Shown here in pieces: positions 51,603 to 60,857 of a DNA stretch of 64,000 nucleotides. Every line of letters starts with the position of its first letter. Position 1 is the stretch's first letter. Below the pieces are notes generated by a model. The model saw only the letters and a list, made by a program, of their open reading frames with translations, ran no database searches and was not told where the DNA came from. A program made the translations under genes and the position numbers. Source of the stretch: an uncultured Lachnospiraceae bacterium (GTDB lineage: Bacteria; Bacillota; Clostridia; Lachnospirales; Lachnospiraceae); NCBI GenBank assembly GCA_947178125.1, contig CAMWXB010000010.1, forward strand, positions 1-64,000, in the 5' to 3' direction.

Positions 51603-52736
51603 ATGATAAAAGACTTATTTTGTGAAAAGATACAAAAGGTAGGAATGTATAATGAATGGGAAATGTTGCCTTATCTGATACGTGAACAGGGGTTTAAATG
51701 GTTTATTTATGGAGCGGGAGAGAATGGAAGATTTATATGTGATCTGGTAGAGAGGATCTACCATTTAAAGCCGGATTTTTTTGTGGACAGATACAAAGCT
51801 GAAGCATGGAGTGGGGTAGAGGTATATACAATTGAAAAACTAATGACAGTGAAATTAGAGAAATGCATTGCGGTTATTTCTCCATGTAAGTATATGTCAT
51901 CTGTATATATTAGGGATGATATTAATAAAATATTATACGAATTCGAACGTAAATGCGAGAAATTTATCGGTTTTTACGGTGGCCATATTTGCGACCATTT
52001 TAAACCGGATTGGTATTATTATATTAAAGAAAATACTGAATTATTTGAAAGGACATATAGGATATTAGAAGATGATTTTTCGAAACAAACATATCTGGAT
52101 TTTTTAAGAATATATGTGCTTGGTGAAAGATATCCGGGAATTACGATGCCAGAAGAATACAAATATTGGGGAATAGACTCTGATAAAAAATTTATTAAAT
52201 TTCTTGATAATGAGGTTTTATTAAATTTAGGAGCATGTGCAGGAGATACAGTATATCAGTTTTTAAAATTGAAGACAAAGTTCAAAAAAATAATTGCTGT
52301 TGAAGGTGATGAAATACAATTTGATAAATTGAAGAAAAGTATTTTCATGTTAGATAATGAATTACAAACGAGAATACAATATGATAATTATTTAGTTGGT
52401 GAAGGAAAATATACGATAGATAAATTATATTTAAATGAGAATATTACATTAATAATTATGTATATAGAAGGTGCTGAATTATCAGTATTACATTCAGCAG
52501 AGCAAATAATAAAAAAAGACCGGCCGGTTTTATCTGTCTGTGTATATCATAAGAAGGACGATTTGATTGAGATTCCTAAATATATACAAAGTATCGTATC
52601 TGATTATGTATATATTTTAAGAAAGTACCCATCTGAAATGTATGCATGGGGTGGAAAAACTTTTTATATTGATTATATGCAGCAAAATAATGAGTTGGTT
52701 TTATATGCTATTCCAAGAGAACGTTATATTGGATAG
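51603..52736 (+). CDS. FkbM family methyltransferase with N-terminal Rossmann-like domain
   Basis: A 377-residue protein. The N-terminal third starts WFIYGAGENGRFICDLV, one of the five related small domains of this cluster. Residues about 200-350 have the FkbM pattern: LLNLGACAGDTVY, AVEGDE, and MYIEGAELSVLHSAE in place of the more usual DIEGAE. FkbM enzymes O-methylate sugars. The change of the conserved Asp in the D-x-E-G-A-E type motif to Tyr is worth noting. ATG 51603 has aaagga upstream; the longer frame starts at GTG 51579 and overlaps the previous stop. Confidence 0.8.
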   Translation: MIKDLFCEKIQKVGMYNEWEMLPYLIREQGFKWFIYGAGENGRFICDLVERIYHLKPDFFVDRYKAEAWSGVEVYTIEKLMTVKLEKCIAVISPCKYMSSVYIRDDINKILYEFERKCEKFIGFYGGHICDHFKPDWYYYIKENTELFERTYRILEDDFSKQTYLDFLRIYVLGERYPGITMPEEYKYWGIDSDKKFIKFLDNEVLLNLGACAGDTVYQFLKLKTKFKKIIAVEGDEIQFDKLKKSIFMLDNELQTRIQYDNYLVGEGKYTIDKLYLNENITLIIMYIEGAELSVLHSAEQIIKKDRPVLSVCVYHKKDDLIEIPKYIQSIVSDYVYILRKYPSEMYAWGGKTFYIDYMQQNNELVLYAIPRERYIG

Positions 52737-52850
52737 TAAAGTGTAGAAACAGTAAATAAAATAGAAAATGAAAACGTAATCTTTCAGTAAAAGGTGGAAG
52801 GTTTTGTCTATAGCCCAATCTGCAGACTGAGGAAAGGTATTGTTATAAAA

Positions 52851-55007
52851 ATGAAAGACGGTCAATACGCTGCATTCAAAAATTCGGCAGAGGAATTTGT
52901 AAAGGAGTTTGGAAACAGAAAAAATCAGAAAATTGCCATATATGGTATTGGGCAGTATACAGCGTCTTTGCTGCCTGAACTGAATGATTTTCATATTGTT
53001 GGTTTGATGGATGGCGATCAGACAAATATTGGAAAAATGATATATGGATATAAAGTTCTTAGTCTTGAAGAAGCAGAAAAGGAAGCAGATGTCATTATTA
53101 TTAATACTTCTTCTTTTTACTGGGAAATGATTTTTCAGAGGATAGAAAACAGCAAAATTCCGGTATATTATGCGAATGGTGAACTGGCACATAAGAAAAA
53201 AAGTTCCTACATAATTGATGAAGAATGTAAAATTTCATTTGCTGTCATGAAGCAGAAAATTGATGATGCAGATGTGGTGTCCTTTGATTTCTATGATACT
53301 TTGGTGATGCGGCTTGTTTATAGTCCGGGGGATATTTTAAAGATTACGGAGCAAAGAATTAGAAGTGTACTTAGCGTGGAGATACCTTTTGTTGAGTTGC
53401 GTAACAGAGCAGTAGCGGAATTGACCGGCAAAGAATATACGTTAGATGAGATTTATCAATGTATGGAGAAATATGTTGATCGGTCTAAATGTGAAAGAAT
53501 AAAATTATTGGAAATAGATACAGAAATGAAATTGACCATTGCCAGAAAAGATATGGTAGAGCTTTTTAAATATGCAGTCCGAAAGGGTAAAGAGGTATAT
53601 GTGCTGTCTGATATGTATTTATCAGGAGAAACCATAAAAGAGATTGCCGCAAAATGTGGAATGGATATAGGAGAAGAACATTTATGGGTTTCTTGTGAAG
53701 TTGGGAAGAGCAAAAAGAGTGGCGGTATGTGGGAATTGTTTTCACAGAAAATAACAGATAAAAAAGCAATTCATTTTGGGGATTCAGTTGTAGGTGATGA
53801 AGAAAAACCACAGAATGTAGGAGTAACAGCTGTCCATATACCAGGTCCGGCAGAACTATTGAGAAATAGTGCTTTAGTAAAAATAACGCCATACATAAAT
53901 TCGCTGCATAGTTCTTTTGTCATGGGGATTTTATTAAATGAAATATTTAACAGCCCATTTACATATGAAAAGACGGAAGAAGTATTAGAGATTGCGTCAT
54001 GCAAGACCTTCGGAAAATGTATTTTTGGTGATATTACTTTAACGTATTTATTGAAAATTCTATCGGAAGTAAGAAAGCAGAAGATAGAAAATCTTGTATT
54101 TCTTGCAAGAGACGGCTATTTCTTAAAACAGGATTTCGATCTGCTTTGCAAACAAGTTGGAGTTAATGTATCCAGTTTTTATCTATTTGTCTCCAGAAAA
54201 GTGATACTGAGTGCGGCATCAGATGATGATGAAGCGTATTTGAGGCTTGTAAAGTCTGATTATAACGGAGATTTTGCATCCTATTTATGGGACAGGTTCG
54301 GTATTAGGATAGATGCGGGTGACTGCCATATCAATCAGAAATGCTGTATGCCGAATGACTATTCGGAAGTAAGTGAATGGTTAAAACCATATGATGAGGA
54401 TATTTGTGTTAGTCTTATGCGTTATAGACAAAACTACAGAAAGTACCTGAACCAGTTTGAATGGAAGAAAAAAAGTGCAGTTGTGGATATCTGTTATACA
54501 GGAAGCATTCAATACTGGTTATCAAGAATAGTAGATACGGAGATTACAGGTTTTTATTTTGTAGCAGATCTATCGGAAGAAAACAGATTTCAGAAGGCGA
54601 ATCCAATGATTGCATGTTTTCAGGAAGAAAATGACCTGAAAGCAGAAAAATCTCATATCTGGAAAAACCATAAGTTGATAGAAAGCTTATATACAGCTCC
54701 ATATGGAATGGTCAGGAGTATAGATGAATATGGGAATTTTGAGACATATCCATCAGGAAATAATCAAAAACATTTCGTGGAGAGGGAGCAGATCAATGCA
54801 GGCATTCAGGAATTTATAAGTGAGTATATAAAAATGTATGAAGAGATAGGATTTGATATGCAGTCCTCTGAGACGGATCCCCAATTTACGGATACATTGT
54901 TCGGTGTATTTTTTGATGGAGATATCCTCTTTGGAGAAACCATTAAAAAGTGTTTCTGGCATGAAGATGGTTTTATAAATTCCTCTAAAGAGTACAGTTT
55001 GTTTTAA
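52851..55007 (+). CDS. HAD-like hydrolase (COG5610-like) with N-terminal Rossmann-like domain
   Basis: A 718-residue protein of three parts: a small Rossmann-like domain (1-110, IAIYGIGQYTASLLPEL), a HAD-superfamily domain with motif I F145-D-F-Y-D149-T (the D-x-x-D-T spacing known in this group), L-S-D-M-Y-L-S motif II and HFGDSVVGDE motif IV near 330, and a C-terminal half of unknown fold that also contains a LARDGYF motif. This type occurs in surface polysaccharide clusters, function unknown. ATG 52851 is my choice after gaggaaagg, with a spacing of about 12; GTG 52794 is possible. Confidence 0.72.
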   Translation: MKDGQYAAFKNSAEEFVKEFGNRKNQKIAIYGIGQYTASLLPELNDFHIVGLMDGDQTNIGKMIYGYKVLSLEEAEKEADVIIINTSSFYWEMIFQRIENSKIPVYYANGELAHKKKSSYIIDEECKISFAVMKQKIDDADVVSFDFYDTLVMRLVYSPGDILKITEQRIRSVLSVEIPFVELRNRAVAELTGKEYTLDEIYQCMEKYVDRSKCERIKLLEIDTEMKLTIARKDMVELFKYAVRKGKEVYVLSDMYLSGETIKEIAAKCGMDIGEEHLWVSCEVGKSKKSGGMWELFSQKITDKKAIHFGDSVVGDEEKPQNVGVTAVHIPGPAELLRNSALVKITPYINSLHSSFVMGILLNEIFNSPFTYEKTEEVLEIASCKTFGKCIFGDITLTYLLKILSEVRKQKIENLVFLARDGYFLKQDFDLLCKQVGVNVSSFYLFVSRKVILSAASDDDEAYLRLVKSDYNGDFASYLWDRFGIRIDAGDCHINQKCCMPNDYSEVSEWLKPYDEDICVSLMRYRQNYRKYLNQFEWKKKSAVVDICYTGSIQYWLSRIVDTEITGFYFVADLSEENRFQKANPMIACFQEENDLKAEKSHIWKNHKLIESLYTAPYGMVRSIDEYGNFETYPSGNNQKHFVEREQINAGIQEFISEYIKMYEEIGFDMQSSETDPQFTDTLFGVFFDGDILFGETIKKCFWHEDGFINSSKEYSLF

Positions 55008-55024
55008 AAAAGGAGGTATAGAGT

Positions 55025-56173
55025 ATGGATATTATGTTCAATGATACTTGGAAAGATATATCAGAGATTGTTATATATGGCCTGGGAATGGTCGGTAAGA
55101 AGTATTTTGATATGTTAAAAAAGGATTTTGCAATAAAATATATTGTTGACAATAATCCCAAGACACCAGATTTTTATAAAGGTATAAAAGTAATTTCCTT
55201 AGATGAACTATTATCAGTAAGAAACCATGAAAAAATAGTGGTATTGGCATCAAAAGAAGCATTTCTTTCGATTAAAAGGGAGCTGGAACAAAATAATCTG
55301 ACAGAATATGAAGATTATGTCAGATTTGATGATTTTGTCAAGGATTGGTACTGGCAGGTAAAGAATAAAAACTGTATCAGGGAGGTACATGTAGCAACTA
55401 ATACAAATTGCACTTTTAATTGTGAAAAATGTAATATGTTTGTTCCTTATTATAAATCGGCAGTCACCTATACACTGGAAGAAATAAGACGCAGTCTTGA
55501 TGTTTTTTTTCCATTGGTAGATTTTGTATTTGTTCTTTCTTATTTGGGGGGAGAACCATTTTTAAATCGTGAATTGAAGGATATTCTAAAATATACTTAT
55601 GAAAATTATCATACAAAAATAGGCAGAATAGAAATTGTTTCCAATGGCAGTATGATACCTGATGTGGAAACTTTGGAAACCATGTGCCAATACCATATCT
55701 TAGTCAGGATAAGTGATTATACGGAACATGTAAATTATCGGAAAAAACTGCAGGAGTTAATCAGCGTTTTGGAAGAGTATGGGATACAGTATTCGATTGA
55801 AAAAAGTTTAGAATGGGTGGATTTCTGTTTTCCGAAAAAAGACGAGAAGTTCCAGCTGCCTATAAAAGATGTCCGGGCTCATATGCTTTGTTGCGCCCCA
55901 GCCTTTCATGGATTGAACGATGGGAAGTTTTATTATTGTCATGTGGCATGGAGTGCAGAAAAGGCTGGATTAATAAAGCTAAGTGAGAATGATTATATTG
56001 ATTTGACAAATTACAGGATAGATGCTGAGAATAAGAGATATTTGGTTGAATATGCAAATGGGAATATGAAGAATGGATATGTCAGTTTGTGTGGTAAGTG
56101 TATGGGCTGTGGAATCGATAATCACTATGTTGTTCCGGCAGGGCAGCAGGAAGAAAGGATAAATCATGTATAA
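55025..56173 (+). CDS. Radical SAM protein with N-terminal Rossmann-like domain
   Basis: A 382-residue protein. Residues 14-105 form the cluster's recurrent small domain (IVIYGLGMVGKKYFDML). The radical SAM core has the triad C129-x3-C133-x2-C136 (TNCTFNCEKCN), the Y-L-G-G-E-P glycine-rich motif and a cysteine-rich end (CGKCMGC) that could hold a second iron-sulfur cluster, as in SPASM-type enzymes. In polysaccharide clusters these enzymes modify sugars by radical chemistry. Start 55025 follows aaggaggt. It overlaps the next gene by 8 bases. Confidence 0.85.
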   Translation: MDIMFNDTWKDISEIVIYGLGMVGKKYFDMLKKDFAIKYIVDNNPKTPDFYKGIKVISLDELLSVRNHEKIVVLASKEAFLSIKRELEQNNLTEYEDYVRFDDFVKDWYWQVKNKNCIREVHVATNTNCTFNCEKCNMFVPYYKSAVTYTLEEIRRSLDVFFPLVDFVFVLSYLGGEPFLNRELKDILKYTYENYHTKIGRIEIVSNGSMIPDVETLETMCQYHILVRISDYTEHVNYRKKLQELISVLEEYGIQYSIEKSLEWVDFCFPKKDEKFQLPIKDVRAHMLCCAPAFHGLNDGKFYYCHVAWSAEKAGLIKLSENDYIDLTNYRIDAENKRYLVEYANGNMKNGYVSLCGKCMGCGIDNHYVVPAGQQEERINHV

Positions 56174-57314
56174 AAATAATTCTGTTGATTATGTAGCTGA
56201 ACATATAAAAGAGCTTGTTGATAGCGGTTATCAGGTATGCATATGGGGAACGGAAGAAAAAGCTGCAAAACTTGGCGTGATTTTATTAGACAAATGTGAA
56301 ATTCCGATTCATTGTTATTGTGATGGCCGTGAAGAAAAATGGGGAAAAGAAATTGTTAAAGATAAATTCTGCATTACTCTGGAAGAACTGAAAAAAAATG
56401 CGGAAAGGTATGTGTGTATCGTTATGATTAATGATGTAGATACACCGGATGTCATCCAAAGGGTAGAAAGCTATGGCGTAAAATACTGTTGCGGTTTTTA
56501 TGATTTGTTGTGTTCTGATTATGCGCTGCATTGTTTTTATCCTTTTACAGTAAAAGAACAGGGAAGAGGTATTGAAAGAAGAGTAGAGAAAGTTATATCG
56601 TTTGATGATACGGACAGGATAGAAGATAGAATAGCTATCTATACCTGTATCGTAGGAAAGTATGATGAAATATTACAACCTCAAATGATAGAAGGAAATT
56701 GTGACTATTATTTGGTGTCAGATAATAAGCCTCAAAATTGCTTATATAAATGGGTACCGTTATCTTCATTAGATATACCCGAAGGGTTAAATAATTCTTT
56801 GATTAATAGATATTGTAAAATAAATGCGCATAAACTATTTCCTCAGTATAAATATTCAATATATCTTGATGGGAACATAGAACTAAAACAAAATATATCA
56901 AAGAAATATTTGAGTAAAATTGAAAATAAAGCTTCAAGAATTGCTTGTTTGAAAAGGCAAACGAGAGTTTCGGATATATATCAAGATAGTATTCATGTAT
57001 TGGTCTCTGAATTGGAAAATGAAGAAAAGGTATATAGACAAATGGAAAAATACTGGCGCGAAGGTTTGCCGCGAAATCATAGACAGCTGTGTGGAAGAGT
57101 TTTAGTTAGGGAACATAATCATCCCAATTGCATCAAAATTATGAAAGATTGGTGGAATGAAGTTTCGACCCAGGCATATAGGGATCAGCTTTCATTTATG
57201 TATGCAGTATGGAAGAATGGTTTTGCGTATGATGATATAGGATGGTTAGATGTTGGGGGATGGAATAATGAAGATTATGTAGTAAAAAAACATTTAGATA
57301 GATGTGGAGAATAA
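56166..57314 (+). CDS. DUF616-type glycosyltransferase with degenerate Rossmann-like N-terminus
   Basis: A 382-residue protein. The first 100 residues (VCIWGTEEKAAKLGVILL) look like a degenerate copy of the cluster's recurrent domain. From residue 150 it matches DUF616 (TOD1/MUCI70-like): IAIYTCIVGKYDEI, then NRYCKINAHKLFP, YSIYLDGNIEL and a late DQLSFMYAVWK. DUF616 proteins are putative glycosyltransferases of GT-A fold; D-G-N replaces the metal-binding D-x-D. Start ATG 56166 has gaaagga upstream and overlaps the radical SAM gene by 8 bases. Confidence 0.78.
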   Translation: MYKNNSVDYVAEHIKELVDSGYQVCIWGTEEKAAKLGVILLDKCEIPIHCYCDGREEKWGKEIVKDKFCITLEELKKNAERYVCIVMINDVDTPDVIQRVESYGVKYCCGFYDLLCSDYALHCFYPFTVKEQGRGIERRVEKVISFDDTDRIEDRIAIYTCIVGKYDEILQPQMIEGNCDYYLVSDNKPQNCLYKWVPLSSLDIPEGLNNSLINRYCKINAHKLFPQYKYSIYLDGNIELKQNISKKYLSKIENKASRIACLKRQTRVSDIYQDSIHVLVSELENEEKVYRQMEKYWREGLPRNHRQLCGRVLVREHNHPNCIKIMKDWWNEVSTQAYRDQLSFMYAVWKNGFAYDDIGWLDVGGWNNEDYVVKKHLDRCGE

Positions 57315-57324
57315 AGGAGTAGAT

Positions 57325-59211
57325 ATGGGTGGAATTTGTGGATTTATAGGAAAAAAATGTCTTAGTGAAATCGAATTGGCAGGGATGAGTGAGAAAGTAG
57401 CGCATCGTGGGACAAAAAATGAATATGGACAGGCAATATTTCAATTAGATGGAGGCTATTATGCTGGATTAGCATACAGGAGGCTTGCAATAAAAGGAAA
57501 TGATAAAACGTTTGAGTTACCTGTTTGCTCGCCTGATAAGAGTATAAGTGTAATATTGGATGGTGAAATATACAATTATCAGGAGATTCGTGAGCAGATT
57601 AAGGATTATCCATTTCATACAGACAGTGATACAGAGGTTATCCTTGCAGCATATTTGAAATGGGGAATTCAGTTCCTTGAAAAAGTAAATGGAATGTTCG
57701 CGATTGCTTTATTGGATCGTAGAAGTAATTTATTGTATCTAACGCGTGATAGGATGGGAGAGAAGCCGCTCTATTATTATGTAAATAATGAAAATGAAGT
57801 CTTGTTCTCATCACAGCCCAAATCTTTTCTGGTATGTAATCAATTTGTTAAAGGGATAAATTCTGCAATATTGGGTAGTTATTTTTTACATGCATGTATC
57901 GAGGCGCCTAATACCATTTATAAAGATGTATATAAACTGGAACATGGCAGTATTTTAAAAATATGTAATGGAGAATTGCATATTGAGAGATATTGGGATG
58001 TTGCCAGTAAGTATAGAGAAATGTCTCGATATGAAATTAAGGATTATGAAGAAGCAAAAAATGGGGTGGAAAATGTACTGAAAAAAGCCATTCAGATTAG
58101 AATGGCGGAAAATCAACCAAAAGGATTTTGTCTAAGTGGAGGCTATGATTCGGCTCTTGTGTGTGCTTTGGCGCAAAATATTTCTAATGAGCCTATAAAA
58201 ACGTATACGATAGGGGTAAATGATGACTCAATAAATGAGGCTGTGTATGCGAAAAGAATAGGAGAGCATTTGGGAACAAAACACACAGAATTATATATTG
58301 ATGAAAAGCAAATGCTTTCTTTGCTTGAAGAAATACCGGAGTATTACGATGAGCCTTTTGCTGATTCCTCACAATTACCTACTATGTTGTTGGCATCGTT
58401 AGCTAGAAGAGATGTCGATTTGATATTGACAGGAATAGGTGGAGACGAGTTGTTTGGAGGTTTGGATATTTACGAAATAGTGCGAGAAGCTCAGAAAAAA
58501 GCATATATAGGTAAATTAATGTATTTGCTTAGAAAGAATCCACATATTAATAAGATGAAAATGTGGGAAAAACTTTCTATAAAATACAGGATTATCTCAG
58601 ATGATTTTAATTCTGAAGCGCAGACCCAGACAGGGGTAAAACAATACATAAACTGTATAAAGAATATTCTGAAAGAAGAACCTAGTAGCTTTTATTATGA
58701 GATAGAGTCACGTTATCAGGAAAAAGACTGGGGTGTACGTAGAATGCTTTTGGATTTAGATACTTTTACGATAGACGATGAATTGACAAAACAGGATAGA
58801 GGAGCTATGAAATATGGGCTGGAGAGCAGGTCTCCATTTTATGACAAAGACGTAATAGAATATTCTTTTAGAATACCTATAGATTTTAAGTTAAATAAGT
58901 TAGAGAGGAAAAAAATTTTAAAGGATATATTGCACCAATATGTACCCAAAGAAATAATGGATAGAAGGAAGATGGGATTTTGTATTCCGCAAGATAAATG
59001 GTTAAGAGGTCCTTTGAAAGAAAAAGTAATGGATTATACGGAGCGGAGTTTTTTAATAAGGCAGGGAATATTTAATCCAGATGAAACAAGTAAATTTGTA
59101 AATACATATATGAAGACGGGTGATTTGGGAAAATGGAGTGGTGCAAATTACTCAAAAATTGTATGGGCATATTTTATGTTTCAACAATGGTATATGAAAT
59201 ATATTTTATAA
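57325..59211 (+). CDS. Asparagine-synthase-like amidotransferase lacking the glutaminase nucleophile
   Basis: A 628-residue AsnB homologue. It begins M-G-G-I-C-G: the Cys2 nucleophile of class II glutaminases is Gly. Other glutaminase positions are also changed: D79 replaces Asn in the NGEIYN motif, and R-G-P-D is R-G-T-K. The synthetase half is intact, with the ATP loop LSGGYDSAL near residue 268 and ESRSPFYDKDVIEYS. It probably activates a carboxylate with ATP and uses free ammonia or ammonia from another source, or is inactive. Start 57325 follows aaaggag; an upstream GTG at 57304 would add seven residues before the glycine, so no cysteine is restored. Confidence 0.88.
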   Translation: MGGICGFIGKKCLSEIELAGMSEKVAHRGTKNEYGQAIFQLDGGYYAGLAYRRLAIKGNDKTFELPVCSPDKSISVILDGEIYNYQEIREQIKDYPFHTDSDTEVILAAYLKWGIQFLEKVNGMFAIALLDRRSNLLYLTRDRMGEKPLYYYVNNENEVLFSSQPKSFLVCNQFVKGINSAILGSYFLHACIEAPNTIYKDVYKLEHGSILKICNGELHIERYWDVASKYREMSRYEIKDYEEAKNGVENVLKKAIQIRMAENQPKGFCLSGGYDSALVCALAQNISNEPIKTYTIGVNDDSINEAVYAKRIGEHLGTKHTELYIDEKQMLSLLEEIPEYYDEPFADSSQLPTMLLASLARRDVDLILTGIGGDELFGGLDIYEIVREAQKKAYIGKLMYLLRKNPHINKMKMWEKLSIKYRIISDDFNSEAQTQTGVKQYINCIKNILKEEPSSFYYEIESRYQEKDWGVRRMLLDLDTFTIDDELTKQDRGAMKYGLESRSPFYDKDVIEYSFRIPIDFKLNKLERKKILKDILHQYVPKEIMDRRKMGFCIPQDKWLRGPLKEKVMDYTERSFLIRQGIFNPDETSKFVNTYMKTGDLGKWSGANYSKIVWAYFMFQQWYMKYIL

Positions 59212-59247
59212 AAATATGTACAAAGGAATGAAATAGATGGTGAAAAT

Positions 59248-60843
59248 ATGCAAGAGCAGGATTTAATCAGTGTAATTGTACCAATTTATAATGTGAAAGA
59301 CTATTTAAATGAATGTATAGAATCTATTGTTACACAGACATATACAAAGCTGGAGATACTTTTAATAAATGATGGATCAACGGATGACTGTGAGGAAATA
59401 TGTCTTGATTGGCATAGGAAGGATGATCGGATCATCTATGTCAGTAAAAAAAATGAGACACTTGGACCAACAAGAAATTTAGGAATACAGATGGCGAGAG
59501 GTAAGTATATAGCATTCGTGGATTCAGATGATTGGATTGCCAGTACTTTTATTCAGAAACTGTATTCTTGCGTGGTAGAAGAAGATAGGGATTTTGCCAG
59601 AAGCGATTATTATATAGTACGCGGAAGTGAGAGATTTCTTGTAAATAATAATGAATATTATCCATTTAATGAGCGTAATGTACGCAGAATGATTGCAAGT
59701 GGACAGGCAGTCACAATATGGACAGGTCTATACAAGAAATCATTGTGGACTGAGAATAAAGTAGAGATGCCGCCAGGAGCACATCAAGATTTGGCTATTT
59801 TAGGATTATTATTTATCTATGCCAAGAGGATAGGAAGGTGCGGAGAAGGGTTGTATTACTATAGGGAAAATAGGCAGGGAAATATTTCTTTGACTACGCG
59901 TGGGCATTCTACGATACTTCCAGCATTGCAACATTTGATTAAAGAGTATATGGAAAGAAAACTATTTGATGAATATGGAGAAGAGTTAAAGCGTCTCTGC
60001 ATCAATAGATCAAATATGGGAATTACGGGATTTCTCGAAGAAAAGAATATAATAACGAAGAATCAGTATTATGACGAAATAAAAGAATTCTTGAATCAGG
60101 CATTCGGAATTTCGGATGAATATTATGATAACAGGATGATAGCAATTGGAAGCTATAACCTGCAAAGAGTGCTTAGCAGAGTCTATTTTTGCAGTGATAT
60201 AGAAGATTTGAAGTTTCAGCATTCCAGTATTATTTCCATCATGGCTTCTCCGGTGGAAACAGTGATAAGCGAAAGTAAGTCTTTTAGGGATAGGATGATT
60301 TGTGCGGACTGTCAGAAAAAACTGGTAGCGGATATACAAAATAGTAATATTAAATATATTTTGCTTGATTTTCTGGAGGAGCGGAACGATATCTGGGATT
60401 TGGGTGAGGGAAGATATATTACAGACAGTGAGGCCTTTAGAGATAAAGGTATATCTTTGGAAAATGCAAGACTCATTAAGAGGGACACACAAGAGTGTAG
60501 AGAACTTTGGGAGGATAAATGTTGTCAGTTCATAAATGTTTTGAAACAGAATTTTTTGTCAGAGAATATTTTTCTGGTCAAGTTCTTTCTTGCAGAAGGA
60601 TATGGTGGATATGGGAAAGAAAAACAATATGAAACTATAGAGGAAATAAGAGAGTTGAATAAGATATTGGAAGGCTATTATACTTTTTTCGAACAGAATT
60701 ATAGCGGAATCAATATCATACAGCTGGAAGAGAAATATAATTATACGGAAGTTTGTGCAAAGTATGGGTGTGTTCCGTGGCATTTAAATATCTATGCGCA
60801 ATTTGACATCCAGAACAAAATTAATGAAATTATCGAATTGTAA
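59248..60843 (+). CDS. Family 2 glycosyltransferase with long C-terminal extension
   Basis: A 531-residue protein. Residues 5-120 are a canonical GT2 (GT-A fold) domain: ISVIVPIYNVKDYLNECIES, INDGSTDD and the metal-binding DSDDW. The domain with its acceptor part ends near 260; the remaining 270 residues are helical and not recognised. It should transfer a sugar from a nucleotide donor to a lipid-linked glycan at the cytoplasmic face. No membrane helices are visible. The ribosome site is weak. It stands between the two asparagine-synthase-like genes. Confidence 0.9.
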   Translation: MQEQDLISVIVPIYNVKDYLNECIESIVTQTYTKLEILLINDGSTDDCEEICLDWHRKDDRIIYVSKKNETLGPTRNLGIQMARGKYIAFVDSDDWIASTFIQKLYSCVVEEDRDFARSDYYIVRGSERFLVNNNEYYPFNERNVRRMIASGQAVTIWTGLYKKSLWTENKVEMPPGAHQDLAILGLLFIYAKRIGRCGEGLYYYRENRQGNISLTTRGHSTILPALQHLIKEYMERKLFDEYGEELKRLCINRSNMGITGFLEEKNIITKNQYYDEIKEFLNQAFGISDEYYDNRMIAIGSYNLQRVLSRVYFCSDIEDLKFQHSSIISIMASPVETVISESKSFRDRMICADCQKKLVADIQNSNIKYILLDFLEERNDIWDLGEGRYITDSEAFRDKGISLENARLIKRDTQECRELWEDKCCQFINVLKQNFLSENIFLVKFFLAEGYGGYGKEKQYETIEEIRELNKILEGYYTFFEQNYSGINIIQLEEKYNYTEVCAKYGCVPWHLNIYAQFDIQNKINEIIEL

Positions 60844-60857
60844 AAGGATAAAAAGTT

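Noticed and set aside
57304..57324. Earlier GTG start for the asparagine-synthase-like gene, which might restore a cysteine at position 2
   Set aside because: The seven added residues contain no cysteine, and class II glutaminases need the cysteine right after the initiator methionine.
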